Notes: generated by a model not told the origin, from the letters alone. A stretch of DNA of 34,817 nt from Methanoregula sp. (GCA_028679075.1 JAJRCF010000028.1:1-34817), one strand, 5' to 3'. Shown: positions 1 through 7,971, numbered from the stretch's first letter. Program-made: numbers and translations.

Positions 1-7
1 CAACATC

Positions 8-343
8 ATGGAAAGCGAAGATCTCGGCGCTATCAAGGCCAAGATCAACGAACTCAAGGCTAAAGACCCGGGTGCGTTCGCTGCCGATGCAATGGTCGTC
101 GAAGTCAAGGAAGCTGCCGGTGGACAGGAAGTAGGCGCAGCAAGTGCCAACCCCCAGTTCCTTGAGGTCGAGAAGCGCCTGGACAAGATCGAGAAGAAGA
201 TCGAGTTCGTGGATGCGGAAGTTGCACAGCGTGTTGGACGAAAAATTGGTCGGGATATCGGCATACTGTACGGCCTGATGGCAGGCGTTATCGTATTTGT
301 GATGCTGTTGTTTTTGTACCAGAAATTAATGGCAATGGTATAA
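8..343 (+). CDS. mtrG: Tetrahydromethanopterin S-methyltransferase subunit G
   Basis: Small membrane subunit of the Mtr complex, which moves the methyl group from methyl-H4MPT to coenzyme M and pumps sodium. The family core is residues 49-111: a charged helix with the phrase EVAQRVGRKIGRDIGILYG, then one membrane segment at about 85-107. Known MtrG proteins are about 70-85 residues, so the 111-residue frame carries roughly 45 extra N-terminal residues (Ala/Glu/Lys rich, no membrane segment). Only 7 nt precede the ATG, so the ribosome binding site cannot be judged and the frame could begin outside the window. The stop lies 17 nt before mtrH, as expected for the end of an mtr operon. Identity is secure; the true start is not. 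Confidence 0.9.
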   Translation: MESEDLGAIKAKINELKAKDPGAFAADAMVVEVKEAAGGQEVGAASANPQFLEVEKRLDKIEKKIEFVDAEVAQRVGRKIGRDIGILYGLMAGVIVFVMLLFLYQKLMAMV

Positions 344-360
344 TGGAGGTGTGATAGAAC

Positions 361-1398
361 ATGTTCAGATTCGAAAAAGAACAGAGCGTCTGGGACTTCA
401 ACGGCACCATGATTGGTGGTCAGCCCGGCGAGTACCCGACCGTACTGGGTGCATCGATCTTCTACAACAAGCACGAGTGCGTGCTTGACGACAAGAAAGG
501 CACCATCGACAAGGCAAAGGCAGAAGCACTCTGGAACCGCTGTCAGGTCCTCTCGGACATGACCGGCATTCCGCACTTCATCCAGATCATCGCGGAATAC
601 GGGGAAGCATTCGAGAGCTACTTCAACTGGTTCGACTCGATCGACAACAAGACCGCGTTCCTGATGGACTCATCAGTGCCCACGGCACTTGCCCACGCCT
701 GTAAATACGTGACCGAAGTCGGTCTCGCAAAGCGTGCGATCTACAACTCGATTAACGGCTCAATCCTCCCGGAGAGCATCGAGGCACTCAAGAACAGCGA
801 CGTCGACGCAGCAATCGTCCTCGCCTTCAACCCTGCAGACCCCTCGGTCGCAGGAAGGGAGAAGGTGCTGGTCGAAGGTGGCGTTGCAGGTCAGACCAAG
901 GGTATGCTTGAGATCGCAGAGTACTGCGGTATCACCCGCCCGATCCTCGACACTGCAGCAACCCCCCTCGGCCTCGGAAGCGGCGGTTCATACCGTGAGA
1001 TCCTTGCCTGCAAGGCAATCCACGGGTACCCGACCGGTGGTGCATACCACAACATGACCGTTTCCTGGACCTGGCTCAAGCGCTGGAAGGGCACCTCAAA
1101 GACCCCCTCACAGCTTGCAGCCGGATACGAGGGCAAGGATGTCCTCCTCAAGCAGATGTCCCACCACTACCTTGGCGGTATTGAGGGCATAAAGCAGGCC
1201 GCATGGTCCGCACCCGATATCGGCTGCAACATGATTGCATCCACCCTCGGTGCAGACCTCATCATGTACGGACCTATCGAGAACGTAGAAGCAATGATCA
1301 CTGCACAGGCCTACACGGACATCACCGTCCTCGAGGCAACCCGCCAGCTCGGGATCGAGTGCAAGGCGCCAAGCCACCCAATCTTCAAACTCATTTAA
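361..1398 (+). CDS. mtrH: Tetrahydromethanopterin S-methyltransferase subunit H
   Basis: Soluble catalytic subunit of Mtr. It transfers the methyl group of methyl-H4MPT to the corrinoid bound by MtrA, the step before methyl-coenzyme M. The 345-residue protein has the TIM-barrel methyltransferase sequence expected of MtrH, beginning MFRFEKEQ and continuing with GGQPGEYPTVLGASIFY. A strong ribosome binding site GGAGGTG at 345-351 lies 9 nt before the ATG. It is the last gene of the operon: a run of eight T follows the stop. Codon choice is biased toward C-ending codons (GTC, ATC, AAG, TAC), as usual for a highly expressed methanogenesis gene. Full length, no defect seen. Confidence 0.97.
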   Translation: MFRFEKEQSVWDFNGTMIGGQPGEYPTVLGASIFYNKHECVLDDKKGTIDKAKAEALWNRCQVLSDMTGIPHFIQIIAEYGEAFESYFNWFDSIDNKTAFLMDSSVPTALAHACKYVTEVGLAKRAIYNSINGSILPESIEALKNSDVDAAIVLAFNPADPSVAGREKVLVEGGVAGQTKGMLEIAEYCGITRPILDTAATPLGLGSGGSYREILACKAIHGYPTGGAYHNMTVSWTWLKRWKGTSKTPSQLAAGYEGKDVLLKQMSHHYLGGIEGIKQAAWSAPDIGCNMIASTLGADLIMYGPIENVEAMITAQAYTDITVLEATRQLGIECKAPSHPIFKLI

Positions 1399-1410
1399 TC
1401 TTTTTTTTCC
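1399..1410 (+). terminator. T-run after mtrH
   Basis: Immediately after the mtrH stop the sequence reads TC followed by eight T and CC. A T-rich run without a hairpin in front is the usual archaeal termination signal. It is placed to end the mtr transcript, although some read-through would transcribe the hairpins that follow. Confidence 0.6.
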
Positions 1411-1575
1411 GAAGAATTGAGCGAAGCGAGATTCGAGGATGAGAAGAAATCATCAGATTTCTTCGAATTCCGAGTGGTCGCAGACCTCGAGGATGAGAAG
1501 AACTGCACAGCAGTTCTTCGAAGGTCGGCTCCGCCTCCCTTCCCTATCTCGAAGTCCTGATGGACTTTATCGAGT
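1411..1575 (+). repeat. Three related hairpins downstream of mtrH
   Basis: Hairpin 1 is 1443-1464 (9-bp stem GAAGAAATC, loop ATCA). Hairpin 2 is 1497-1519 (10-bp stem GAAGAACTGC, loop ACA). Hairpin 3 is 1552-1567 (6-bp stem AAGTCC, loop TGAT). The first two follow the same 16-nt direct repeat TCGAGGATGAGAAGAA at 1433-1448 and 1487-1502. Inside the stem the two copies differ (ATC/GAT versus CTGC/GCAG) but both arms differ together, so pairing is kept. All three lie next to TCGA or TTCGA. No credible protein gene covers 1399-1678. This may be a 3' untranslated element or a short dispersed repeat; its function is unknown. Confidence 0.65.
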
Positions 1576-1678
1576 TGGTGAGAGTCTTAAAAAACCACAA
1601 GAATTTCAATTCAACAGATGAGAATTGCATACCGGTTCGTCACCGGTAGTTCCAAAAAAGGTTAAGGTATCGCTAAAA

Positions 1679-2377
1679 TCAGTTCGTCCCCGTGCGCTGG
1701 GGGAAGTTTACGATCTTAATCGCGTCATCTGCTTCTTTTGACCGCCCCAGGTTACGCAGGGTGATTGCCTTGTTGTACCAGACAAAGGAATTGATCGGGT
1801 TGAGACCGATTGCCTTCTCAAAATAAGCAAGTGCTTCCTCGTTTTTACCCAGTTCCCGCAAGGCGATTCCCTTGGAGGTCATCGCCCGGATGTTCTTCGG
1901 GCTTGCTTCAAGGATGGTATCGAAACAACGGATCGCGTCCTCATATCTCCCCAGTTCATTTAAGGAGTATCCCTTGTTGGCGATGGCGAAGGTATATTCC
2001 GGGTCGATCGCAAGAGCCCGTTCAAAACATTTTATTGATTCCTCGTACCGGCGGATCTTGCGGAGCGTGTACCCCTTCTCAACCCAGACCGTGATCAGGT
2101 TCGGGTTGATGACAATCGCCTTGTCGTAACAGGCGATCGCATCTTCGTGCCTGCCAAGGTAATAGTAGATCTTGCCCTTATTCTCGAGTGCACTCGTATT
2201 GTTCCCGTTGATTTCCAGGACCTGGTCATAGAGGGAGATCGCCTCGTCATAGCGCCCGACCTTCATGAGGTGATGCGCTTTATCAAGCAGTGCCGGTACG
2301 TCCATACCACTCATATTACCATTCACATAAGGGTTGATAATACCTTGCTGCTTCGTGACGGAGGTCTTTTCATTCAC
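1679..2377 (-). CDS. Tetratricopeptide repeat protein
   Basis: Six consecutive 34-residue TPR units begin at about residue 29. Each has the pattern of a small residue at position 8, a Gly-Arg/Lys-Tyr turn (VGRYDEAI, LGRHEDAI, LGRYEDAI, LGKNEEAL) and Pro near the end of helix B. Such proteins are protein-binding scaffolds; the partner cannot be told from sequence. There is no signal peptide or membrane segment, so it is probably cytoplasmic. The longest frame starts with GTG at 2377 without a clear ribosome binding site; ATG codons at residues 22 and 25 just before the first repeat are alternatives. It lies 62 nt downstream of the secreted protein gene on the same strand and may be co-transcribed. 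Confidence 0.85.
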   Translation of the reverse strand: MNEKTSVTKQQGIINPYVNGNMSGMDVPALLDKAHHLMKVGRYDEAISLYDQVLEINGNNTSALENKGKIYYYLGRHEDAIACYDKAIVINPNLITVWVEKGYTLRKIRRYEESIKCFERALAIDPEYTFAIANKGYSLNELGRYEDAIRCFDTILEASPKNIRAMTSKGIALRELGKNEEALAYFEKAIGLNPINSFVWYNKAITLRNLGRSKEADDAIKIVNFPQRTGTN

Positions 2378-2439
2378 GTCGCAGATCGAAAAAGGAGAGG
2401 GACCGCCGGGATAATTCCAGGTTAACGATGAAAAATGGA

Positions 2440-3135
2440 TTATCCTCTTTTGGAGATGAAGAAAATACAGCCTGCGGTGATCAGTCCCGTGAGTGCGGCC
2501 AGCGGAGGTGCAGCGGATTTCCGTGCGGGTGTGCTCGCTGGCACAGCGGTTGTTGCGGTTGTATCCGGCACAATTGTCGTCGGAGGTAATGTGGGGGGTA
2601 CCGTAGTAACCGTAGTTGTCACCGGGGTATCATCATACGCCAGGTTCATGGTGTATTTCGTACCGATACTGACCCGGTCTTTTGAGAGACTGCCATCCTT
2701 GAGATACACGCTCAACGTCTGGTAACTGTGGCCGGAGATGTCTGACTTGTCGACCGGGGCGTTGACTGCGTATACCGTGTAGGTCCCGGGATCGATCTCG
2801 TTGTCAATCCGGGAGGTATCCCATCTGAACGACCACTGCTGGCTGCTGTCAACGTCAACCGTAGTAAATTTTCCCTGATCGGCCCGTTGTGACGGGTCTG
2901 TAAGGGCCACACCATTCTCAGGCAGGCCGGGACCCGTCATGAACAGGTAGACCTGATCGCTGTTATAGGATTCACCGTGCAGGGCGATCGTCTCCCCGAG
3001 ATATCCTTCGTAATCCGTGCTGTAGCCATAGCCCGATACGGCAGCAACCAGCACACCGGCACACAGGCAGACGATCAGGGGAACTGAACGGAAATGATTC
3101 ACCAGGTCGCGTGAAAAAAATGCCAAAGGTATCAC
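2440..3135 (-). CDS. Secreted DUF3821-like surface protein with C-terminal membrane anchor
   Basis: The 231-residue protein has an N-terminal hydrophobic signal segment at about residues 17-34. An extracellular domain follows, with the phrases YLFMTGPGLPENG, QWSFRWDTSRIDNEIDPGTYTVYAVNAP and a final beta strand, typical of Methanomicrobiales S-layer-type DUF3821 domains. Next comes a Thr/Val/Pro-rich stalk (about 165-205), then a membrane helix and a basic end SKRG. The anchor lacks the PGF motif found in the partial protein at the window's right end. The GTG start is supported by a TATA-like TTTATAG element about 30 nt upstream, which predicts a nearly leaderless transcript; there is no ribosome binding site. 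GTG at codon 12 is an alternative start. Confidence 0.72.
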   Translation of the reverse strand: MIPLAFFSRDLVNHFRSVPLIVCLCAGVLVAAVSGYGYSTDYEGYLGETIALHGESYNSDQVYLFMTGPGLPENGVALTDPSQRADQGKFTTVDVDSSQQWSFRWDTSRIDNEIDPGTYTVYAVNAPVDKSDISGHSYQTLSVYLKDGSLSKDRVSIGTKYTMNLAYDDTPVTTTVTTVPPTLPPTTIVPDTTATTAVPASTPARKSAAPPLAALTGLITAGCIFFISKRG

Positions 3136-3159
3136 TGGATATAGAGTAAACCGCCGGTA

Positions 3160-3171
3160 GGTTTATAGATT
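3160..3171 (-). promoter_or_regulatory. TATA-like promoter of the DUF3821-like gene
   Basis: On the minus strand the sequence reads AATCTATAAAC, centred about 30 nt before the GTG start at 3135. That distance puts transcription start within a few nucleotides of the start codon, matching the absence of a ribosome binding site. Inference from spacing only. Confidence 0.4.
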
Positions 3172-3250
3172 TGTGAGGATGTGATGGACATCGCCACGTA
3201 GCGATATCAGGAGGAGGGAATAAAAGAGGGATTGTTGAGGATTTGCCGTA

Positions 3251-3706
3251 TCAATACAGGCGGTAAATGTAGTAGCCGTCCTGGAAATGCTCGGCCTGGT
3301 CATAATCGGCAAGGAGGTTCTTCCGGTTGCCATAGGAGAGCATCTTCTTTTTGAGCTGGTCCATGCCGGTGGTGTTGTAGATAAGGGCCTTGAGCTCATC
3401 GTTCAGCCGGCGGATCTCCTGGGTCTTCATCTTCCCGAGGACATCCGAGGGATAGGCATCGATGTCAAAATAGGCAAAGAGCGTCTCAAGGCAGATCAGC
3501 CAGAGTTTTTCTGATACGGCATGTTCCGCGGCACGGGTTGCTTCGACATCATTGAGGACGAGATATGCCTCATCATTCCCATTGAAAAAAGCCCTGAAAC
3601 TATACAGGGTTCCCTTTGATTCCCGGAGGATCCCCGGATCAACGTGGAGAAATGCCGCCAGAGCCTGCCGCTTTTGATAGAATGTGGGATCCTGTATGTC
3701 TTGCAT
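3251..3706 (-). CDS. Conserved-looking protein of unknown function
   Basis: The 151-residue soluble protein starts with ATG at 3706 preceded by GGGGGC about 6-11 nt upstream. No signal peptide, membrane helix, metal motif or known domain is recognisable. It appears alpha-helical with mixed charge, has aromatic-rich stretches (LWLICLETLFAYFDIDAYP), and ends in DGYYIYRLY. The region 3707-3889 separates it from the rubredoxin gene on the same strand, so a common transcript is possible but not shown. The coding call rests on length, a start with an upstream G-run and protein-like composition; function not assigned. Confidence 0.6.
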   Translation of the reverse strand: MQDIQDPTFYQKRQALAAFLHVDPGILRESKGTLYSFRAFFNGNDEAYLVLNDVEATRAAEHAVSEKLWLICLETLFAYFDIDAYPSDVLGKMKTQEIRRLNDELKALIYNTTGMDQLKKKMLSYGNRKNLLADYDQAEHFQDGYYIYRLY

Positions 3707-3889
3707 CCAATTGCCCCCGGTACACTATTGCCGGTGATGCAGTCCAGTGTTTACTATGAAGGATGGATGTTTAAGATTATAAGTTCGTGCGTTTTCCCGG
3801 GCAGACACTACAGGTACAGGAGTTGATGATCATTGAGGAGTCACAATCCCCGTCAGGGAGAAAAAAGGTTGTGGGGAAAGACTTGTGTG

Positions 3890-4510
3890 TCAGACATTGA
3901 GGGGTTCGAATCCCTGTTTGAAGACCTTCCCGAATTGTACGCGGATCTTCGGATCGAGCGCACAGACCGGGCAGACATAATCGTCCGGCAGGTCCTCGAA
4001 TTTCGTGCCGGGTTTTATCCCCCGGTGAGGCTCCCCGCGTTTTTCGTCATATACGTAATTGCACATGGAACAGAGATAGCGGGTAGGCCTCCATTCATCA
4101 AAGCCCCACTTCCCGATCCTGCCTTTTCCCTGCATACCGCAGACCGGGCAGACATAGTCCTCAGGAAGGTCATCGAATGCCGTGCCTTCAGGGATACCAT
4201 TATGCGGTTCCCCGCGGAGAGGAGAGTAGATGTACCCGCAGAGTTTGCAGCGGTACCGGGTCATATCCTTTGATGCTTTTTTCGCCACCGGTTTTTTTGC
4301 GGATCCTTTCGGAGGGACCTTTGCAGCCTTTTTTACTACCGTTTTCTTCTTTACCGGAGAGGCAACCTTTCCTGCCGCAGTTTTCCCGGATGCAGCCGGC
4401 TTTTTCTGAGCCATTGCAACGGGTCTCTTCTTTGCAGCAGGTCTGGTGGCCTTTTTTACGCCTTTTTTAGGAATCGGTTTTACAGCCTTTGCCATAGATG
4501 CTTCACCCAT
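3890..4510 (-). CDS. Tandem rubredoxin with histone-H1-like basic N-terminal tail
   Basis: Two complete rubredoxin domains lie in the C-terminal part. The first has C88-x2-C91 and C121-P-V-C124; the second has C147-x2-C150 and C180-P-V-C183. Both contain the family phrases GEPH-GI-PGT/EGT and DLP-DYVCPVC, so each should bind one iron and carry one electron. Residues 1-82 are a low-complexity Lys/Ala/Pro tail (PAAKK, KKPAAS, VKKAAK, KKPVAKK), unlike normal rubredoxins of about 53 residues. The start at 4510 is chosen because a perfect AGGAGG (4517-4522) stands 6 nt upstream; an ATG at 4528 and one at 4495 are alternatives. The domain assignment is certain. The tail could bind nucleic acid or another acidic partner, which is inference. 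Confidence 0.9.
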   Translation of the reverse strand: MGEASMAKAVKPIPKKGVKKATRPAAKKRPVAMAQKKPAASGKTAAGKVASPVKKKTVVKKAAKVPPKGSAKKPVAKKASKDMTRYRCKLCGYIYSPLRGEPHNGIPEGTAFDDLPEDYVCPVCGMQGKGRIGKWGFDEWRPTRYLCSMCNYVYDEKRGEPHRGIKPGTKFEDLPDDYVCPVCALDPKIRVQFGKVFKQGFEPLNV

Positions 4511-4572
4511 GCGGCCCCTCCTGCGCATGACGGAGAAGAGGATCCGCCTTACCTGAACATGGAGGGTGTTGG

Positions 4573-4584
4573 CTATTATATATT
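4573..4584 (-). promoter_or_regulatory. TATA box for the rubredoxin gene
   Basis: The minus strand reads AATATATAATAG here. Transcription would start near 4550, giving a leader of about 40 nt that contains the AGGAGG ribosome binding site. The same AT-rich stretch could also serve the transporter gene at 4729 on the plus strand, though the distance is less suitable. Confidence 0.45.
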
Positions 4585-4728
4585 ATGGATAATGCAAACG
4601 TAGAGTGTGGCACAAAAAAGATACAGAACCGGGGGCATATACGACCCATATGTCACCTGCAGGTTCGCGATATTAATCTACAGAGTGGATAAGAGAAAAA
4701 TAAAGAACTGATAAAAGAAGGCGCTCGC

Positions 4729-5889
4729 GTGACAGGGAACAGGGCCTATAAACGCTCACTCGGATTATTCGAACTCGTCAGCCTCGGGGTAGGCGGGACA
4801 ATCGGTTCCGGTATTTTCGTTGTTCCCGGGGTGGCAGCGAGGCTCAGCGGGTCCTGGTCCCTGCTTGCATGGGTGATCGTCGCCATCTCGGCATCCTGCG
4901 TCCTCCTTTCATTGTCATATGTTTCCAACCGGTTTACCCACGGGAACAGTTTTTTTTCCCTGTTCGAATCGGTTTTTGGAGCGCGTGTTGCCATCCCCCT
5001 CATGGTCCTGTACATCATCTCGTCCATATTCGGCGTCTCGACTATTGCGGCAGGTATCGGGCAGTACATCGGGTTTTTTAATCTCTCCCACATCCTGCTC
5101 ATCGAAATTGCTCTCATCGCATTGTTCTGTTTCATCAACATTATCGGCATCTCGTTTTCCGGCATGACGGAAAATGTCCTGACCACGCTCAAGATCGTGC
5201 CCCTTGTCGTGATCTCCCTCGTACTCCTGCCATTCATCCGGCCGGAGAATTTTGCCAGCACCCTGCCCCTGACCAGCTCAGGCCTGCTTGCGACCATCAT
5301 TATCGTTTACTGGCCGTTTACGGGTTTTGAGATCAGTGCGATTCCTGTTGAGGAGACCCGCGACCCCACCTTGATCCGGACGTCGCTTCTCATCGTGATG
5401 GGGATCGTTGTCTCCATCTATCTCATCCTTAATGTCGCGTTGATCGGCAGCGTAGGGGTTATATCCCTCGCAGCATCGCCGGCTCCGATCGCGACAGCGG
5501 CGGGGATCGTTTTCGCGCAGTCCGGTACTCTCGTCGCATTCATCGGGATAGTGGCAATGCTCTCCGCGCTGAATGCATATATTATCGGTACGTCCCGGGT
5601 GCTCCATTCACTTTCAGGCCGGTTGTCCATACCAAAACTCATGGACCTGAGCGGGCGCGGTATTCCCGCATACGCCCTCGCAGCTGGTTGTTTTGCCAGT
5701 GCCGTACTCCTGCTTTTCTCCAACCAGTTCGAGGCACTGGCAACCATTTCCGTCATCACAACACTTATTCCCTACATATTCTTCTGTTGTGCCTCGTGGA
5801 TCCTCGTAACGGATGTAAAATCGAGACTGATCTCGTCTGTCGGGGCACTCTCGACAGCGGCAATTCTTGTCATTTACTTTATCGTGTAG
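4729..5889 (+). CDS. APC-superfamily amino acid/cation transporter
   Basis: Integral membrane protein of 386 residues with about 11-12 hydrophobic helices. The first helix carries the APC signature GVGGTIGSGIFVVPG (about residues 20-34), where unwound backbone binds the substrate amino group. Helix 6 includes the WPFTGFEISAIPVEETRDP segment, also typical of APC permeases. It probably exchanges or imports amino acids across the cytoplasmic membrane; substrate unknown. The start is a GTG preceded by GAAGGCG, a weak ribosome binding site. At 386 residues it is shorter than many family members (430-480), with the C-terminal helices compact but not obviously truncated. Downstream 81 nt lies the MarC gene on the same strand. 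Confidence 0.85.
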   Translation: MTGNRAYKRSLGLFELVSLGVGGTIGSGIFVVPGVAARLSGSWSLLAWVIVAISASCVLLSLSYVSNRFTHGNSFFSLFESVFGARVAIPLMVLYIISSIFGVSTIAAGIGQYIGFFNLSHILLIEIALIALFCFINIIGISFSGMTENVLTTLKIVPLVVISLVLLPFIRPENFASTLPLTSSGLLATIIIVYWPFTGFEISAIPVEETRDPTLIRTSLLIVMGIVVSIYLILNVALIGSVGVISLAASPAPIATAAGIVFAQSGTLVAFIGIVAMLSALNAYIIGTSRVLHSLSGRLSIPKLMDLSGRGIPAYALAAGCFASAVLLLFSNQFEALATISVITTLIPYIFFCCASWILVTDVKSRLISSVGALSTAAILVIYFIV

Positions 5890-5970
5890 GTTGCTGGCAT
5901 TTCGTTTGTGATGCTATAGGGAACCTGCAATTTTATTCCTGTGCAACGCACACTTCTGATCAGAACCACA

Positions 5971-6561
5971 ATGGACCTTATTCCCGGCATCATCTACTCA
6001 TTTGCCACCCTGTTCATCATCCTCGACCCCCTCCTCTCCGTACCGATATTCGCGGCGATGACCAAGGGACAGGCACCGGCAGAGATCCACAGGCAGGCAT
6101 TCATCGCTGTTGCAGTAGCCGGCAGCCTGATGTACCTGTTCCTGATCTTCAACAAGCTGATCTTCGACATCCTCGGGCTCAGTATTCCCAGCTTCCAGAT
6201 CGCCGGGGGCGTCCTGCTCTTCCTTCTTGGTATCCAGGAGGCGCTGGGCATCGAGCTTGGCCATTCCAAGGGTGTGGCCAAGACTGCCGCGGGCGTGGTA
6301 ATCGGGACCCCTCTCCTCTGTGGGCCGGGGGCCATCACTACGGTGATGCTCCTCTCGAAGGACTACGGGCTCCTCATTCCGTTTGTCGCGATCACCCTTT
6401 CGCTCCTTGCCACATGGGTCATCCTGTATTATTCAGAACTTATCCAGCAGGTTCTTGGGGAAGTTGTTACCGATATCATGGGAAAGGTGCTCGGCATGCT
6501 CCTTGCCGCGATTGCGGTAAATCTCATTGTGTCCGGCATATTGACGATCATCGCCGCGTAA
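5971..6561 (+). CDS. MarC-family integral membrane protein
   Basis: Polytopic membrane protein of 196 residues with six hydrophobic segments. It has the family N-terminus MDLIPGIIYSFATLFIILDP and the central GTPLLCGPGAI motif, which matches the P-G-A-I loop conserved in MarC/UPF0056 proteins. The cellular role of the family is not established; the old link with antibiotic resistance was withdrawn. I place the start at ATG 5971 because MarC proteins begin just before the first helix. A GTG at 5941 would add ten polar residues, and neither start has a convincing ribosome binding site. It may be co-transcribed with the transporter upstream. Confidence 0.82.
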   Translation: MDLIPGIIYSFATLFIILDPLLSVPIFAAMTKGQAPAEIHRQAFIAVAVAGSLMYLFLIFNKLIFDILGLSIPSFQIAGGVLLFLLGIQEALGIELGHSKGVAKTAAGVVIGTPLLCGPGAITTVMLLSKDYGLLIPFVAITLSLLATWVILYYSELIQQVLGEVVTDIMGKVLGMLLAAIAVNLIVSGILTIIAA

Positions 6562-6597
6562 TGCCCGGACAGGTTTTTATTTTTACCGGGACGGGAT

Positions 6598-7491
6598 TTA
6601 TGAATCCCGCTTCATAGAGAAGACTTCCACCATGTGGTGCGGGTGGTATCGCAGCTTTGCTTCACGGAGACCGGCAACACCGAGGTCGCTTTCCAGGTTG
6701 ATATAGGTAAAATTCTTTGCAAGGCGAAGAGCGGTCTCATTGTTGATCGCCTTGTAAATCCCCTCGCAGTCGGGCAGGCCTTTCTCGAAATGCACAAGGG
6801 CGGTATCGCTGGTCATCGGTTCATAGAGGGCAATGGCACCGACTTTGGAGAAGACCCTGATGACCAGTCCTTCCAGCGGGAGTTCGTTGAAGTGGTCGAT
6901 AGCAAAAAAGACTGCTTCCTTCTCATGGGCAAGGACCGGGTCGCCTTCGCACCCTTTCCACTCGCACCATTCGATAAGGAACCGTTTCACTTCCTCCCAG
7001 TTCTTCTGTGAGATCGGTTCGACAACATTTGTACAGTTTTTCCGGAACTTATTGAGCTGGCGACGGATTGTCAGATAATTTTTTCCGGGGAGTTCTGCCA
7101 GGTCCGCAGCCAGGTAGACGTATTCATAGTGGTGGCGGTCCGGGACCAGGTTGATACCCGGACAGACCTCACGCATCCAGACTGCAGTCTCCGGGTCGAT
7201 CAGGACGATCGGTTCATTGTCGCTGACATCGGAGGCCAGCCGGATCAGGGAACGGAGCAGCCCCGGGTTGCGGGGACCGATCGGGGGGCGGAACCGGGTC
7301 ACGCTGCCGATGGTGCTGGCGATGATGATATTTTTTTCCACGTACGCGTAGGTGTAATGGGCAAAATGGTTCCAGCAGACCATGTTTGTGAAGGTATTGT
7401 CAGAATGCGCCTGCGGGTAATGCGCATAGTGTCCTTCAAAAAATGCCCGGTCCGCAAGGGTAACGGGCTTGAAATCGTCCGGTCTCAGCAT
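6598..7491 (-). CDS. DUF2156 (GNAT-fold, phosphatidylglycerol lysyltransferase C-terminal-like) protein
   Basis: The 297-residue soluble protein matches the DUF2156 type: an N-terminal half with NTFTNMVCWNHF and a C-terminal half with FEKGLPDCEGIYKAINNETAL and YINLESDLGVAGLREAKLRYHP. DUF2156 has two GNAT-like halves and is related to the domain that uses aminoacyl-tRNA in MprF-type enzymes, but here there is no membrane part. The biochemical activity of archaeal members is unknown. Its ATG at 7491 overlaps the end of the upstream acetyltransferase gene by 7 nt, so translation is probably coupled and the two GNAT-fold proteins are made together. Confidence 0.8.
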   Translation of the reverse strand: MLRPDDFKPVTLADRAFFEGHYAHYPQAHSDNTFTNMVCWNHFAHYTYAYVEKNIIIASTIGSVTRFRPPIGPRNPGLLRSLIRLASDVSDNEPIVLIDPETAVWMREVCPGINLVPDRHHYEYVYLAADLAELPGKNYLTIRRQLNKFRKNCTNVVEPISQKNWEEVKRFLIEWCEWKGCEGDPVLAHEKEAVFFAIDHFNELPLEGLVIRVFSKVGAIALYEPMTSDTALVHFEKGLPDCEGIYKAINNETALRLAKNFTYINLESDLGVAGLREAKLRYHPHHMVEVFSMKRDS

Positions 7492-7913
7492 GGCCGATCA
7501 CTCGTCCACAATAACGGGACGTATCCCTTCATTGGCCGGAATCCCAAAGGCTGGTAAAAGGATTCTGTGCCCGGTTCTGCAATGAGGCCGATCCACGAGA
7601 TGCCGGCACGGGTGCAATGCCCAAAAAGGGCACCAACGATCTCTTTTCCGATCCCTTTCTTCCGGAACTCCGGGAGGACGACAAGGTCCTGGATATAGCC
7701 ATCAGAGATCCCGTCTGAAAGCACCCGTCCCATGCCAATGGCATGCCCGGTTTTTTTGTCAATGGCAACGGCAAACGCAAAACTTCCCCGGATCAGGTCG
7801 GGAACGGAGCCGGGATCATATTCGTCCTTCCACCACCCTCCCGCACGATAGAGATGCACGATCTCTTCCTGGTCCCATGCATCCACGATCCGGATGACCA
7901 CCGCACCTTCCAT
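7485..7913 (-). CDS. GNAT-family N-acetyltransferase
   Basis: A 142-residue GNAT enzyme that should transfer an acyl group from acyl-CoA to an amine; the substrate is unknown. The acetyl-CoA binding motif A is clear: YIQDLVVLPEFRKKGIGKEIV, with the R-x-x-G-x-G pyrophosphate loop. A C-terminal motif B follows (SFYQPLGFRPMKGY). The start is the ATG at 7913, preceded by AGGTG (7922-7926) with 8 nt spacing; a GTG at 7922 lies inside that ribosome binding site and is rejected. It overlaps the DUF2156 gene by 7 nt in a two-gene operon. Confidence 0.85.
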   Translation of the reverse strand: MEGAVVIRIVDAWDQEEIVHLYRAGGWWKDEYDPGSVPDLIRGSFAFAVAIDKKTGHAIGMGRVLSDGISDGYIQDLVVLPEFRKKGIGKEIVGALFGHCTRAGISWIGLIAEPGTESFYQPLGFRPMKGYVPLLWTSDRPC

Positions 7914-7971
7914 CGCAGTCACACCTTTCGTTAATAGTTACATGGGTTCTCTAGAAAAATTCTCTGTATGT

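Noticed and set aside
1439..1621. 60-codon frame in the hairpin region after mtrH
   Set aside because: Composed of the repeated hairpin DNA, no ribosome binding site and no protein-like composition.
3897..3915. T-arm-like sequence GAGGGGTTCGAATCCCT suggesting a tRNA
   Set aside because: No matching acceptor, D or anticodon arms on either side; the bases encode the C-terminus of the rubredoxin protein on the other strand.
5688..6617. 309-codon open frame on the plus strand overlapping the transporter end and MarC
   Set aside because: Cys/His/Pro/Arg-rich, no family similarity, in a different frame from two clear membrane protein genes.
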